DNA of 64,000 nt from Breviolum minutum Mf 1.05b.01 (GCA_000507305.1 DF240106.1:52547-116546); one strand, 5' to 3'; counted from the stretch's first letter, positions 12,613-24,186 are shown. The notes: generated by a model not told the origin, from the sequence alone. Made by a program: numbers and translations.

Positions 12613-12674
12613 GTGTTGATGATGATGATGATGATGATGATGGTGATGGTGTTGATGATGATGATGATGATGCT

Positions 12675-12705
<31 letters not shown>

Positions 12706-12722
12706 ATGAGGATGAGGATGAT
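12530..12722 (+). repeat. (GAT)n microsatellite
   Basis: Roughly 60 GAT units with GGT, GTT and a short TGC run. Long Met, Asp, His or Ser frames here are artefacts. Confidence 0.95.
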
Positions 12723-14286
12723 TGTTTTTGTTGGCCATGCCATTTCAAAGCACTTTGGGCCCCAAAACCACCCACCACCACTAGCAGCATAACACTCGCA
12801 TATGGATTATCATAGCTCGCAAACCGTGGGAATACCGGAACTTTACACCCCAAAAATTAGTAGGTCGCCGCCCAAAAAACGATGGTCGTAAGACTACGTG
12901 GTTCTTTTTGGGGGTCGAGCTGTCAAATTTCCAGGGCCGGGCATAACACGGCAGGATTTTATGATCCATAAAAAATCTTTACCTTGTTTTTTGTATGGCC
13001 GGAATCCCTAGGCTGCGCTTAGGGTTGGTCTTGTTTTGATGTGAATTCAGAAGTAAAAACTCAAATCCATCAGATTATCACATTAATATGGGTTGGAAGG
13101 GTCTAAAATCTAAAACCAAGATAACAAATCACATTGATATTGATATGTTTTTTTTTGTTGCTCTCCTGCAATTTGGTGAGAAGTTGAAGGTTACTGGTGG
13201 CCCCCGAACCCAGAATTATGATATCATCGCGACTGAAGTGTTTGTGCCCAAATCCTACTAAATTTCTGCTAGAAGTTGGCAAATGGCAGATAACCTCCCC
13301 CTCGGCGGAAATGCGGTGAACTCATCAACTTACACTCCGGAAAATTAATGGCCGGAACCTTAAAAATCACCCCCCAATTGAAAAGGAATATCATCTTCCA
13401 TTGGGCTCCATGTGAATCTTCCAGGGTGTATCTCCTATTGAAAGTGGGGATATTCCATTGCTATGTTAGACTACTGGAGGGTACCAAGAATTGATCCTAA
13501 GTTCCTTTGTAGGACAGACATTTCAGTTTCACCGCAACGCTACAACTTGTTGAGGTGCCGCCGTTCTGCCCATCGACAGATCACAGGCTGCAAGGAAGCT
13601 CAGTTGTTTTGTTCAAGTTTTTCTGAACAATAGCAACGACCTCTTAGTCTTCAAGGCCTTTTTTTGGGGGGAGTTCCCCTCACAAGGTAGGCCAAAAGAA
13701 ATGGCCGGAAACCTTCAGGTAAAGGGATTTATTTCATAAATTGCCCAGACGGCGAGTCCAGGAACCGCTTGGGGTGATCGATCTCCCCGAAGATCCCGAT
13801 CCGATAAAAGGGGGAGCGATTTTTTTTTTCGAAGCCTAGAATCTTCCAAATCACAAGGGGGGTAGTTTTAAAACAGAGGGGGATGGGTTTTATAATGCGC
13901 CAGAAATGCTGATTTATTTCTTTTACACTCTCCAAGTTGAACATGGAACCTAAAAAGGATGGCTTGAAAAAATCGGTTCATCTCCTATTCTAGGGTGTCA
14001 TTTTCAGATGTTAATCTTCGGGGGTGTACCTCCATTTTTTTCGACATTGGTTGTAAACCCAACCTTCCTCGAAAAGTTGGCTCCAAAAGTTTTTGGTTTC
14101 CCGGTGCTAGGCAGGGAATTTGGCACCGCTTTCCGGTTGGTGTTTTTTTTTTCGGTTGAACTGATTTCAATGCCAGCTGTCTGCTTGTAATAAATGCTGT
14201 TGGTACAAGTTTTGTCCCATCAATTTGGGTGTTAGAATCTGAAGTTGGGGTAAAGGATTCGAACAATTTGAACCACACGACACATA

Positions 14287-14387
14287 CCCTCCCAAAAATT
14301 AGCATGACATCGGAAAATCTCGATTTTCAATAGGAAATACATCTTCAAGTGGTGGATTTTCCATTGTCATGTTAGTTTTCGGGGGAG
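14287..14387. mobile_element. TIR element, CCCTCC...GGGGGAG ends, TA flanks
   Basis: Left ccctcccaaaaattagcatg and right catgttagttttcgggggag are inverted repeats, with TA on both sides. The core has ggaaaatc / gattttcc words. Related, more decayed copies lie at about 13331-13480, 26971-27060 and 29022-29116. Confidence 0.75.
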
Positions 14388-15350
14388 TAAAGCATAGAAT
14401 TCTCCAAGAAATGGTGCTTTGGGGTTAGGGATTTGGCTTTTCCAAAATCCGCTTAATTCAGAGTTTGGTGGTCGCATCTCTGTGAAATTCACACGGGTCC
14501 GAAGTGATGTTGAGATCGGGTGACAAGCCTACAGTAATTCTAATAGGAGCCCTTTTATTGTGATGTGCACTGAAAATATTCGCCATTCAAAATTTTATTC
14601 ATTTTTCCCCTGTGTTTTCCGTCATTTCTGACGCTCAGGTTATATAATTTCACCGTTTTTTTTTGGAGAGAGCATCGTTCAGACCAGAGATTTGTTCAGA
14701 GAAGTTTTGCATCTTGGAAATTCACAAGCTGAAATTCAATGGTCCAAATTCGATTCGGCGATTCATAACGATGGGATTTTGGTTTGTCGTTAGTTCGAGT
14801 CCGGTTTCGGTACGGGGTTAAAGATGAGAAATTTTCCTTTTTTTCGACGTGTTTTGTATTTGTGGTTTTTTTAAAGGATTTATTTCCCATGGGATTCACC
14901 ATTTTTCATCATTTGTGGAATATTTTATAGCTTTTTCCAGCCATCTTACACCCCCAAAGATTAACATAGAACGTAAACACGATGGTTTGGAAGATGACTT
15001 TCCTCTTCAAATGGGTGTATTCTCAGGTTCTTCATCTTCTGGGCGTTAACTGGATGAGTTTTTCCCATTTTCGAGGGGGAGGTTACCGGCGCCATTGGCC
15101 AACTAGGTCCCCCCGAAAATTCTGGAAGCTTCAAAGTCATGTGTTTCGGGGTATCCCCCAGCCATGATGCCAGTGAAACAATAAATCTCTTCATTTTTAG
15201 GGCCCAGGGCCCCCTGAGAAAAACCTTCACGAACTCCACTGACTCGTGGGTCGGGGATACCCTATATGTAAGGATTTTATCAAATACATACAACATCAAT
15301 CAAAAATTGAATAAGACCTTGCCAACTGACCCCTAAGTAAATTGCTACCC

Positions 15351-15440
15351 TTGGACCCCAAAACCACGAAAAATGAAGGTTTTAAACCCCCAATATATGG
15401 GTTATAACCCCTAAAAATGAAGGTTGTGGGTTCCCATGGT
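15351..15440. repeat. Palindromic repeat around GGGTTATAACCC
   Basis: Contains accacgaaaaatgaagg, gggttataacccc and aaaaatgaaggttgtgg. The same element lies inverted at 25697-25795, and a fragment is near 19760-19808 directly left of a MITE-A copy. Confidence 0.7.
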
Positions 15441-16557
15441 AGAGCTATTAGATACCTTTGAAAAGGAAAATCAGCGTCCAAAATACCTCCATTTGTAGCC
15501 ATGAATTTTTCGACTCACGGAGGCGACACGTAGCCGCGTGGCGCACAGGTTGGGCGGCTGGTGGATTTTTTTCCCGAAAATGAAGGAATTCGTCTCCCAA
15601 GAAAGGGACCTTTTCCAAAGGAAATGAATCATCCAAAGCGTTGATTTTCAGGATATGTTTGGTTTTTGGGGGGACAGTAAGACATTGTTTGAAGACGATA
15701 CATGGAACCTGAAGCCATGATGGTGAAACCACCAAGATCGGTTCATTTTTTCTAGGGAGTTGTTTTGAGGTGAAACATGTTTTACTGCAGTGGTGTAAGA
15801 AAAGATCTTTACTCAATGCATGTCTTCGAAGATGTAAGGCTTCCCATCGCAACACTAGATTACCGGTTTTCGTCCTTTGAGCCCGGTTTTGATGATGGTG
15901 GAAGTATAGGTCTAGCGGGCGACAAGAGATTCCTACCTTTCCTGGGCTCCTACCCATCAAAAGTAGGGTGAAATAACTCCACTGATAGGGGTGAAAGAAC
16001 CACCAGTTACCATTTTGTAAGGCTGTTTAAAGAGGCCCCCATGTCCCTCCATTTATAACGATCATATAGGGGCCCATCTTATATGACCGAGCTTGTATGT
16101 TGAGGGTTGAGCACTGAACGGCCCATGGGCATTCAGAGGTCGTTGAGATGCCCTTCAGCTTGAATTTTTCTGCAAGATCTTTTTGTGCCTAGTTAGGATG
16201 CACTTATTGCCCATTTTTTGCTTGAAGTCGTTGCTGGTTAGCATGAATTTGCGGTGCTAAGTGAGTAGGACCCACAAAATTTGACAGCCATAGTTGACAG
16301 GAAATGCCGGACTCCAAACCATCAATTTTCTGGTCCGGCCACTCGTTTTTGGGAGGATGATTTCCATTTCTTTGAATCTATGGCATACTTTGTGGTTTCA
16401 ACTGTTCGAGTCCTCAACTGAGCAATGAAAAAAGGTCCCCGAAAGGTTGTTTAGGGTTTTTAAAGGATGAAATCCTACCGAGTTATATATAGGGATTATA
16501 TGTTAATAAACCAATATAAGGATCCCGAAAAAACCAACCAGTATAACAGTATAACCC

Positions 16558-16642
16558 ATACCATCCATGTATGGAATATTCACCTACATTTGGCATAGAT
16601 TTATGGTAAATGTAGGTAAATATGCCATACATGGATCGTCAT
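16558..16642. repeat. Inverted repeat, CATGTATGG...CCATACATG
   Basis: ccatgtatgg and ccatacatgg ends flank a second inverted pair (cctacatttggcata / tatggtaaatgtagg). Similar words occur at 30868-30955, 37598-37632 and 38203-38256, where the end reads CCATGGGACTGG. Confidence 0.65.
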
Positions 16643-16672
16643 GGCCGGGTTTTGTTCGTTTGTTATTGACAG

Positions 16673-16795
16673 ATTGTGGCATCCACGTCTCCTGCAGGGA
16701 TTGCCGGAGGCCCAGGGTTTTCATCTCAGGCTTTTTGGAGAAAACCCCCAGCAGTTTCAAGCATGAATCAGATCCACGTGGAACAGATATGGGAT
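16673..16795 (+). CDS. Candidate exon, unknown protein
   Basis: 41 whole codons between ttattgacag and ggat|gttttt. Reads IVASTSPAGIAGGPGFSSQ then FWRKPPAVSSMNQIHVEQIWD. Phase 0 on both sides, matching the phase-0 start of the next exon, with a 79-bp T-rich intron between them. Confidence 0.55.
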
Positions 16796-16874
16796 GTTTT
16801 TTTTTTCTCTTTTTCTTAATTTTTCACTTTTTCACCGTTTCAAAAAATCTGTTTTGTTTTTTTTTTCTGAACAG

Positions 16875-17027
16875 CAGTGCTCCCCAAAAACGGGTTTGGA
16901 CGGATTTAAGATCCCCAAAGCGCCACGAAACTCCTTGAGGCTCAGCTTTGCCAGTTACTCCTTGAGACGGCAGCGCCTGGGTCCCACCCGTGGGCCCGTG
17001 CCGATCCGGATGTCGAAGGATTCTTAA
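16875..17027 (+). CDS. Candidate terminal exon with stop codon
   Basis: Follows tctgaacag and runs 50 codons to TAA. Basic C-terminus (FKIPKAPRNSLRLSFASYS, LRRQRLGPTRGPVPIRMSK). In phase with the exon ending at 16795. I take this as the end of a + strand gene that may reach back to about 1.2 kb, although exons between 10.9 and 16.7 kb were not found. Function unknown. Confidence 0.55.
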   Translation, partial: QCSPKTGLDGFKIPKAPRNSLRLSFASYSLRRQRLGPTRGPVPIRMSKDS

Positions 17028-18166
17028 GATTGGCCCTCCCGGAAACTAGCAGCAACCACATTGCCTCTGAAACATAGGCCCCACCTCAAAAGTGGAGGAT
17101 AAGTCTCGTTTCCCCGAACCCATCATTTTTTTTCAGAGGCATGTGTACATGTACGGAGTGTATGAATTTGTTATGATTCTAAACCAATGTTGTTGTTTTT
17201 TTTTGTTAGTTTTTCCAGGGTTTCTTGGGGTTAGATTCCCAATCAAACATCTCCATAAAGGTTTTTTTGTTGCCCAACAAAAAATCCGATAAGTCAGTGA
17301 ATATCATTGGAGGGCCTTGATGATTTCCTATGGTTTTTGTTGAAACAACTTATCGCCTTCAAGTAAGGAACTGCTAGAGTCGTGCAAACTTGGCGCTTTT
17401 TCACCACATTTTATGGCAAAAAGTACCTTTAGCAGTTAGGTTGTGACTGCAAGGTGACTTTTTGGCACGGGATGATTATGTTTTTCATTTCAATTTTTAA
17501 ACATGTTTTGTTGGTTCCTTATTTACTTTACTTGTGCATTTCGGAACGATTCTTCTGACATCCACTGATGTTTGTGTTCGGCCAAGGGGATGCTGCATCG
17601 ATGGCTATACCATCTGCCCGGATGTCCGAGACAACATACGGGATGAATTTGGAGATTGCAGCAATGATCAAACATTACATTTCATTGAAATGTAAACGTT
17701 GAAAACATTGTTTCGGGACCCCTATCAACCAATCAAGTTGGGGCAAATCCCCCCGGTGTCAACCAGACAATGCCACGAAAAAATATGAGTCGGTGGTTTT
17801 TTCATTGGGATGTTATCCTGGCTTTGTGAGAGCGGAAGATGAAGGGGTAGGTCGGGATCAGCTAGAAAAAATGGATCAATTCCTTGTGGTTACTGGGGAC
17901 TCGCATCCTCAGTGAGGTTTCGCAGGCCCCAAGGCATAGGATGCATCCTGGCCTTCCGTTTTGACCACCCCAAAGATGACTGAAAACCCACCTCTGTTGG
18001 GTCCTTCGGCCATGCTTGGAGCAAAACTGCGGCACCACCTAGGGAAGCAAGGCCATTTCGATGAACAGCGATGAAGGGAGGATTTCAGCCATATGATCAT
18101 CAAATGGGACATGTTGTATGTCACAACAAAATGGGGGCCTCCCCCAAAATCTGTAGCTACTATCAG

Positions 18167-18366
18167 TGGGTGATTTTTTTTGGCAAACATATACACTTGG
18201 ACACCCCCACATACGTCACACATCGGACCCGCAAAATGACCCTTGGGAAATGGCGACGATTTTTTCCACCGAGGATGCCGAGGACTTGCGGAAACAATTG
18301 GAGCAGTTGTGCCCTGCGGCACATGATGTGCTCATTGAAGAACGGAGCTTTTACTTGGCTCAGCAG
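18167..18366 (+). CDS. Candidate exon, unknown protein
   Basis: Follows ctatcag and ends cagcag|gtggga. Reads NDPWEMATIFSTEDAEDLRK then QLEQLCPAAHDVLIEERSF, an acidic helical segment. Ends in phase 0. The true 5' edge may lie a little further right. No family recognised. Confidence 0.6.
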
Positions 18367-18766
18367 GTGGGACCACCAGTGGCGACGGTTTACCGGTTTA
18401 CCCCATGGAAAAAACACACACACACAAGTGGTGGTGGTGATGGTGGTGGTGGTCAACATTAAGCCCATGGAACAAAAAGAAAGAGGGTGCTTTTTGAAGC
18501 ATTCTTGAGTTGTTTTTGAAACATGTTTTCAGCATTTTGTTTGAGGGGCCGGAAAGATATGTTCCGACTTTTTGATTCAGGAACTGGCAATCCACCATGT
18601 GGAAAGCCACATGTGTTTGCTGACTTTGGTAGATGAAACATGATGAAACAACACCGTTTGTTATCTAACACGGGGTTGGCTGGAAAGAAATACACCATTT
18701 AAAGATGTTTTTCCTAATGAAAACTGGAAATTTTCCAGTAGTTTGGGTCAGTTTTTCTGACAACAG

Positions 18767-18833
18767 ATGCAATTCGGAAGAAGCTTCACTTTCGAAGGAA
18801 AATGGCCTTTCAGAGTGATGCAAGATTTCTACA
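18767..18833 (+). CDS. Candidate exon, unknown protein
   Basis: Follows gacaacag and in phase 0 reads QFGRSFTFEGKWPFRVMQDFY, ending one base into a codon at ctaca|gtgtct. The phase agrees with both neighbours (18366 and 19085). Confidence 0.5.
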
Positions 18834-19084
18834 GTGTCTAGTGGACAACTGAAAAATCGATACCCTGCGGTAAACTTACATAACTGGCTGGACAATCTCT
18901 ATTCTAAATGGGGAATACATCTTGTTGTTTCATGGAAATTTAAGAGTACGACCCCCAGGAAATAAGGCCTGAGGCGGCCTTAGATTAAACTAATCGTTAT
19001 ACACCATCATTGTCCCTGAATAATCCCCCAAAAAGGCTCTATTCTTGGGGGGTGCCCTTAAATTCCCATCAGTTTTGGCAACAG

Positions 19085-19160
19085 ATGGTTTTGCTATCAA
19101 AATAGATCTCCCTGTCGGAAATTTAGCTAACTTGGGGATATCTCGAGGCGAAAACACCAG
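19085..19160 (+). CDS. Candidate exon, unknown protein
   Basis: Follows ggcaacag and ends caccag|gtccga. Reads GFAIKIDLPVGNLANLGISR. Phase-compatible with 18833. Confidence 0.5.
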
Positions 19161-19306
19161 GTCCGAAAGCATCAATTCGCTAATTAGATGATGGGAATCT
19201 GTACTCGGAAGGTTCCTTTCCCTTCCAAAATGGTAACCACTCAGATGTTGTGGAAGATCCGCCAGCCAAGTGAAATTCAAACATTTTCCAATGACGTTTT
19301 TTCCAG

Positions 19307-19345
19307 GTGTAAATTTGGTATTAGAGGCTCTCCAGCCACTGACAT
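19307..19345 (+). CDS. Candidate exon, frame uncertain
   Basis: Follows ttttttccag. In the frame required by the preceding exon it reads CKFGIRGSPATD to a GT at 19346. In another frame it stays open to 19420 with a perfect gtaagt donor (VNLVLEALQPLTCLFFFELG), so the right edge and frame are unresolved. Confidence 0.4.
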
Positions 19346-19810
19346 GTTTGTTTTTCTTTGAGCTTGGAACAAAAACTGCAAACTGTGATCGGCAACGGTT
19401 TTTTTCCATTCTTTGTGGAAGTAAGTTGTGAAGCATTGAACCTAAAGTCTGGGAAACTAACATATCTGGCTCGAAAATAGACCCTTAGATAGAAGATGTA
19501 GGAATCCTATTAATTGAAAATGGGGGATATTTCAGCCAGCTATACTAAGAAATCCCAGAAAGCATCCCCGACCTCCAGCACATCCCGGGCTTTTTCGCCG
19601 CAAGTTTTGACAGGTTTCTGCTAGCGCCTTACAGGACGATCTGGTGGTGGTTTGCAGCGCTCCGATATGTCTTCGGGACCCAAAGCACGAAAGTGATTTC
19701 CTTGTGGTAGAAAAAACGCCCCTTACAGTGACCCTGGCTTAAAAAGGAACACATCTCTTCCCTATGGGTCCCCTAACCCCTAAAATGAAGGACAGTTGTG
19801 GGTTCCCATA

Positions 19811-19935
19811 CTGTTGATGGTTCAGAATTCCTGCACACCAGTTGAGGTTGGTAGGTTATCCATGTTATCCCGTTATTTGCAGGGTTTTTGCACCATCCCA
19901 GGTGGTTGGCCTTGGGATTTCTGAACCATCAACAG
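19811..19935 (-). mobile_element. MITE-A copy, TTCAG subtype
   Basis: Arms ctgttgatggttcagaattcc and gggatttctgaaccatcaacag. Both arms carry the TTCAG/CTGAA variant in place of the GAAG/CTTC of the common type. The core is the family core in reverse orientation. Left flank TA, right flank CA. Confidence 0.8.
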
Positions 19936-20325
19936 CATGTCGCTTCCCACATAAGGGCAAAGTAACAAGGGGCTATTCGTTCATGGTTTTTTCTGTTTTC
20001 CTGTCACAATGCTTTAGAGAGTTACCCCAAATCAAAGGCGCGGAAATGGACCCTTGAAATTGCAAAACAACCCCCAACTCCCCCCCAAAAACACAACTGA
20101 AACGAATGAAGGAAAGGAAGGAACTGAATTACCGAACAAAAAAAAATGATATTTGGAGTTGTAGTTTCCAAAACTCGACCGACATGAAAACTCTCAAATC
20201 AATGAGTGTTTTTACCATGATCAATTTGGACTCTCGGCTCAGCTTGTGTTCCATTCGTAAAGGATTTCACCAGGTTTAAACTTAGGACTCAGGACCCTCT
20301 GATCACCTTTTTTTTTTAGAGGCTG

Positions 20326-21861
20326 GCAGGCCACCAGAGTGCAGTTTTTTATTGATTTATGAAATTGAAATATCACAAGTTATCACATGTTTTCATCATC
20401 ATATAAAGACATGAAATTTGACTATATATTTTAATGCGTTGTTCCCTGAAGTAAACTTGTTTCATTTGAATCAATTAGCTTTCATTATATAGTAACCTTT
20501 CCACAAGCACCCTTCTTTGTACAAGCTTTCATTTTTTCAAATGGTTGTTGAAAAGTGATTCTTCTAATGGTCAATTTTATTGAAAGTTATCTCATGTTAT
20601 CTCTATTTATTGTTCTTCAACAATTCTTTTTCAGGAGCCTGTCCTATTTGAAGTGATGTTTCTTAAACTAGAACTGTTGCCGTCTCTTTTGTGGAGCAGT
20701 TCTACTTTAAAAAGAACCTTTGTTCAATCACCAAATACCTTTATTTTTGAAAATTAGCTGTTTTTCTTTAAGATTTAAGATGTAGTTGTAGTGGAGGCTT
20801 CATTTGAAATTCTAACTGGAAAAGAAGAGATATCATATGTTAAGAACATGTGTCTTTTTTTTTCATACTGTGCCTTCTTCCTAAAGTAATTAAAGTTCGA
20901 TGTTTTTTTATCCATGGGTGTTCCGTCTAGGTATCTAAACGTACATCTTGATCTTCTCAAGTCTTTTTGTTTCTGATTTCAAATATTGATGCGCCCGTGC
21001 CGCTGGGGCTTTTAGAGTATTAAAAAATAGAGTATTTAAAACATTTTTTTCCATGGTTTTCAATATGTTTGACAGTTGTTTGAAAAAACAATTAATGTGT
21101 TTGGAAAACTCAATGACTATACTTTATTACGGGGCAGGCTAAATTCAATAAAGAAAGACGATTCTTATTAAAATGGCAACTGTTCAGTTCTAACCAAAGC
21201 AAAGGTACTTTTGCATGAAGATGACTTGAAAACAAGACTTACAGTACATCATCACTGAAGAAAGTCACCCACAAAAAGATTGCTATTTTGATAAGAAGGC
21301 TACCCGATANNNNNNNNNNNNNNNNNNNNNNNNNNNNNNNNNNNNNNNNNNNNNNNNNNNNNNNNNNNNNNNNNNNNNNNNNNNNNNNNNNNNNNNNNNN
21401 NNNNNNNNNNNNNNNNNNNNNNNNNNNNNNNNNNNNNNNNNNNNNNNNNNNNNNNNNNNNNNNNNNNNNNNNNNNNNNNNNNNNNNNNNNNNNNNNNNNN
21501 NNNNNNNNNNNNNNNNNNNNNNNNNNNNNNNNNNNNNNNNNNNNNNNNNNNNNNNNNNNNNNNNNNNNNNTTTTTTTGGTTTTCTCGAGGTTTTTTTGGT
21601 TTTATTGGTTTTCTCGAGGTTTTTTTGGTTTTTTAGTGTTCTATAAGTTTTTAGGTGGTCTTCCAGTTCTTTTTGGTTTTCAAAGCTCTTATTTAAATTC
21701 TTAATTCTCTTGTATTCTAGGTGTTTATGACCTTTTGTCCCATCAAAGGGCTTCCACCGGGAAAGAAACAAGACATTGAACAAATATTACATTAGATAAT
21801 ATCAAATTAGTTTTGAAAACTGCATGAAATTAGCTTTGAAAACTGCACTCTGGTGGCCTTC
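20326..21861. mobile_element. AT-rich element with 20-bp TIRs and an assembly gap
   Basis: ggccaccagagtgcagtttt near 20327-20346 is repeated inverted as aaaactgcactctggtggcc at about 21840-21859. The interior is markedly more AT-rich than its surroundings and lacks the small TIR elements seen everywhere else. Reverse-strand open segments (20775-20960 and about 21571-21783) are Lys/Asn-rich and have no recognised family. The middle is unknown sequence, so any transposase cannot be judged. Confidence 0.6.
21310..21570. other. Assembly gap (261 N)
   Basis: Run of N inside the AT-rich element. Sequence directly right of it (21571-21640) is a short tandem repeat of ggttttctcgaggttttttt, which probably caused the gap. 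Confidence 0.99.
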
Positions 21862-23083
21862 CGTACTGTTTTTTTAACAGGGTGGTGTGGGTGGGGCAGT
21901 TTGAAAACACAGAAACATCCACAAATGCATTGGATGTTTTGGTTTCTCTTGAAATATCCCACGTCTTTGACGGGGCGAACTGTTAAAGAAGAATACCCTA
22001 AGGCGCACACTTTGTGACCCGTTTGCAACAGGTCTGGGTCGGGATCGGACTGAGCGGGGTTGAGTCGGAGACGGACGGGATATGAGTCATGAGTCTGCCC
22101 TAAACATGGAAGAACACCAAAAATGAACGGCTGGAACCCATAAATAGTTGAGTTAGGAATAGATGATTTCTTTTCAAACAGGGGCTTATTTGCCATATGC
22201 CAGGTTTTCAGTATCGGACTCACTGTAGTAAAACCGTAGGAAAAACGAATTTTCACCCGAATTTTGCCGAAGGGCAGCCATTCAAAAAATTGTTCCAAAA
22301 AGTCACGACCGACTCAGGGAATATACTGGGAATTTCCAGTGTTTTTCGGTAGGACCCAAGCCATGAACGTAACTCCCCAATTGATGGAAGAATTCCACTT
22401 TCAAAATGGGCATCCACATCACTCCAGTCACGATCACCCACTAGGATGGCACGACCATCCACGGCGGGGTGACTTTTGGGTGCTGCATTCTCCTCCATTT
22501 TTGCTGGGAATCGCTGGGTGTTTTTTTAAAGTTCACCCACTTGGTTGTTTTCAAGTATTTTGGATGTTTTCTATTTCAAAGTTTGGAGGTAGGTGACAAA
22601 CCCGACGTTTGGGGACAAAAAGGTCACGAATTGAATCACCGGGCACATTTGATGTTCACATGAATTTTCAAATTGGGCTAGTAAAAAAAAACAAAACGCC
22701 CAGAATAAGATCACATTCACCTAGATGGAGAAAAGTTACCATCCATTGAGGGGTGGCTAAGTTTGGAAGTTTTGGTAGGACCAGCTCACTGGGATGCCTT
22801 GCTACAAAAAGTAGTATACTCCCAAGTGGTGAAAGGTTTTGTTCAACCAAAACGTCGTTGACCTGAAGATTTTCATCGCTCCAACAAAAAGCTCTACTTC
22901 TGTAACTTCTCTATGGGGGTAGCCAGGGTATCTCTGGAGCAGTCGCCATCCTTTGCTCCTGTTGTGGTTCAGCATTTACTAAGTCCACCATAAGCACCGA
23001 AAGTTACATGGGAAAAATCGGACCCCAAGAGATTGACAGGTAGCAAGTCCCTTGGTGATGTAGGGGTTCTCCAATTTGTTTAG
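21862..23083. other. Spacer, no supported exon
   Basis: A reverse-strand open frame at 22253-22498 reads protein-like (GRAILVGDRDWSDVD) but has no splice support and opposes the local gene direction, so it was not called. Confidence 0.35.
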
Positions 23084-23237
23084 GGTTGTTTCAAACTTCA
23101 AACCCCGAAAAAACTGTCAAGCAATACAATGACGATCCGTGGATGCTCCCAACAGATGAGCGCGTGCCAATCCTTTTCTCCAAGATATCCTACGAGCCAA
23201 ACACCGTCTACTTTTTCAGATCCTTTTTTGAGATACT
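23084..23237 (+). CDS. Candidate exon, unknown protein
   Basis: Follows gtttag. Open and clearly protein-like (EKTVKQYNDDPWMLPTDERV, ILFSKISYEPNTVYFFRSFF). It ends two bases into a codon directly at the GT in the left arm of a MITE-A copy. First of five segments with consistent phases (23084-23237, 23338-23438, 23574-23649, 23718-23806, 24187-24304). Function unknown. Confidence 0.65.
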
Positions 23238-23337
23238 GTTGATGGAAGAAATCCGGCTAACCACCTGGGATGTACAAACATTGTAAATTGTGGGAGAAAC
23301 TATATATCAACTGGTGCAGGTTTTCTTCCATCAACAG
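23236..23337 (+). mobile_element. MITE-A copy acting as a candidate intron
   Basis: Arms ctgttgatggaagaaatcc / ttttcttccatcaacag with TA flanks (23234-23235, 23338-23339). GT at 23238 and AG at 23336-23337 define a 100-bp intron that joins the flanking open segments in frame, and the downstream phase chain through three further exons supports this frame. Confidence 0.85.
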
Positions 23338-23438
23338 TAGTGAAAAGAAACTTTCGGCAAATATCTCCCCTTTGGCGGGCAGAGAAAGGATGATTTTCAG
23401 AAAGCTCAGGTCATTCAAGATGGGCCCAAAATCCAGTG
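23338..23438 (+). CDS. Candidate exon between two TIR elements
   Basis: Starts directly after the right arm of the MITE-A copy and reads SEKKLSANISPLAGRERMIF then RKLRSFKMGPKSS. Ends one base into a codon at a GTAATG donor that lies inside the left arm of the next TIR element (23421). Confidence 0.6.
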
Positions 23439-23553
23439 GTAATGGAGTTATGGGCCCCTTATGAATGGCCTGGCCTTATAAATTGGGTAACCGGGGTTAT
23501 AGCCTTTTGTAGGAGTTATTTCACCCCAGTTATAACAATGGTTTTTGGGCCCA
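23421..23553. mobile_element. TIR element with TGGGCCCAAAA ends
   Basis: Left tgggcccaaaatccagtgg and right (aatgg)tttttgggccca are imperfect inverted repeats. The interior has GGGGTTATA / TATAAC pairs. It lies across an exon end and most of the following intron. Confidence 0.65.
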
Positions 23554-23573
23554 CCTTGTCAACATTGCACCAG

Positions 23574-23649
23574 GGACCGTTCATCGCTGGCAGGTTTTGG
23601 AGATGGAAAATCCAGAGGCATGGACTGAAAACTGGAAGGGGCCCACCTT
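23574..23649 (+). CDS. Candidate exon, unknown protein
   Basis: Follows gcaccag. With the phase carried over it reads TVHRWQVLEMENPEAWTENW and ends two bases into a codon at tt|gtagtt. No family recognised. Confidence 0.55.
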
Positions 23650-23717
23650 GTAGTTTCTGTTCTCATTTTCCAGCCAAGTTCCGATTTTTGTTGGAGTACC
23701 CAAGTGCCTTGAGCCAG

Positions 23718-23806
23718 GCTCCCGTCCCACCAATCGAATTATTATTATGTGGTGTTTCCCGGCCCAAATGGCCATTTGACTCACTTTTTAACAGGAAATT
23801 CTGCAG
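23718..23806 (+). CDS. Candidate exon, unknown protein
   Basis: Follows ttgagccag. In the carried-over phase it reads PSHQSNYYYVVFPGPNGHL then THFLTGNSA, ending one base over at gcag|gtttgt. Another frame is open too, but this one fits both neighbours. Confidence 0.5.
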
Positions 23807-23891
23807 GTTTGTATTGCCAGTTTGAACGAAAATTCGATTGTTCCATTTTTTCGTAAATGTCGGGTTTCCAACAAAACGACGTGTGGGTTTC

Positions 23892-23893
<2 letters not shown>

Positions 23894-23922
<29 letters not shown>
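23894..23922 (+). repeat. (TG)n microsatellite
   Basis: About 14 TG dinucleotides. Confidence 0.95.
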
Positions 23923-24186
23923 CACATCCACATCAAAAACCAACCGGGAATAATTCCCGAACCCCCGACGTGGGCCCGCCTGATTAAGGGAACGGCCGGA
24001 TATTTCTGGTGGGTATGGTAGGGGAGGGGTAGGTTGACTAGCTGACTATAGCCATTTTCTGGGTGGCCATTAGTAGGGAACCAGGGAATGAAAGCATAAA
24101 TGCCTGTGATAGGGATTCTTTCCCTCATTCCCTATTTTTAAGGGCCAGCTAGCTTTTGACGCTTTTGGGAGGCTGCTTCACAAAAG

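Larger units (their letters stand above)
10907..16672. other. Long intron/spacer rich in TIR elements
   Basis: No supported exon was found in almost 6 kb. It holds the TIR elements at 11586, 12246 and 14287, a GAT microsatellite, several decayed relatives with CTAACATRGCA and TGGAAAATC words (13331-13480, 14950-15010, 14011-14030), and the repeat at 15351-15440. Small exons may have been missed. Confidence 0.4.

Noticed and set aside
12336..12853. Poly-Met, poly-Asp, poly-His and poly-Ser frames
   Set aside because: Frames of a GAT microsatellite. All six frames look equally open.
14961..15960. Reverse-strand open frames of 112 and 170 codons
   Set aside because: They cross repeats and palindromes and lack protein-like composition.
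18990..19463. 157-codon reverse-strand frame
   Set aside because: It opposes the gene direction here, overlaps phase-compatible + exons, and has no splice or family support.
22253..22498. Reverse-strand frame reading GRAILVGDRDWSDVD
   Set aside because: Protein-like but isolated, opposite to surrounding exons, and the + strand is open as well. Left uncalled.
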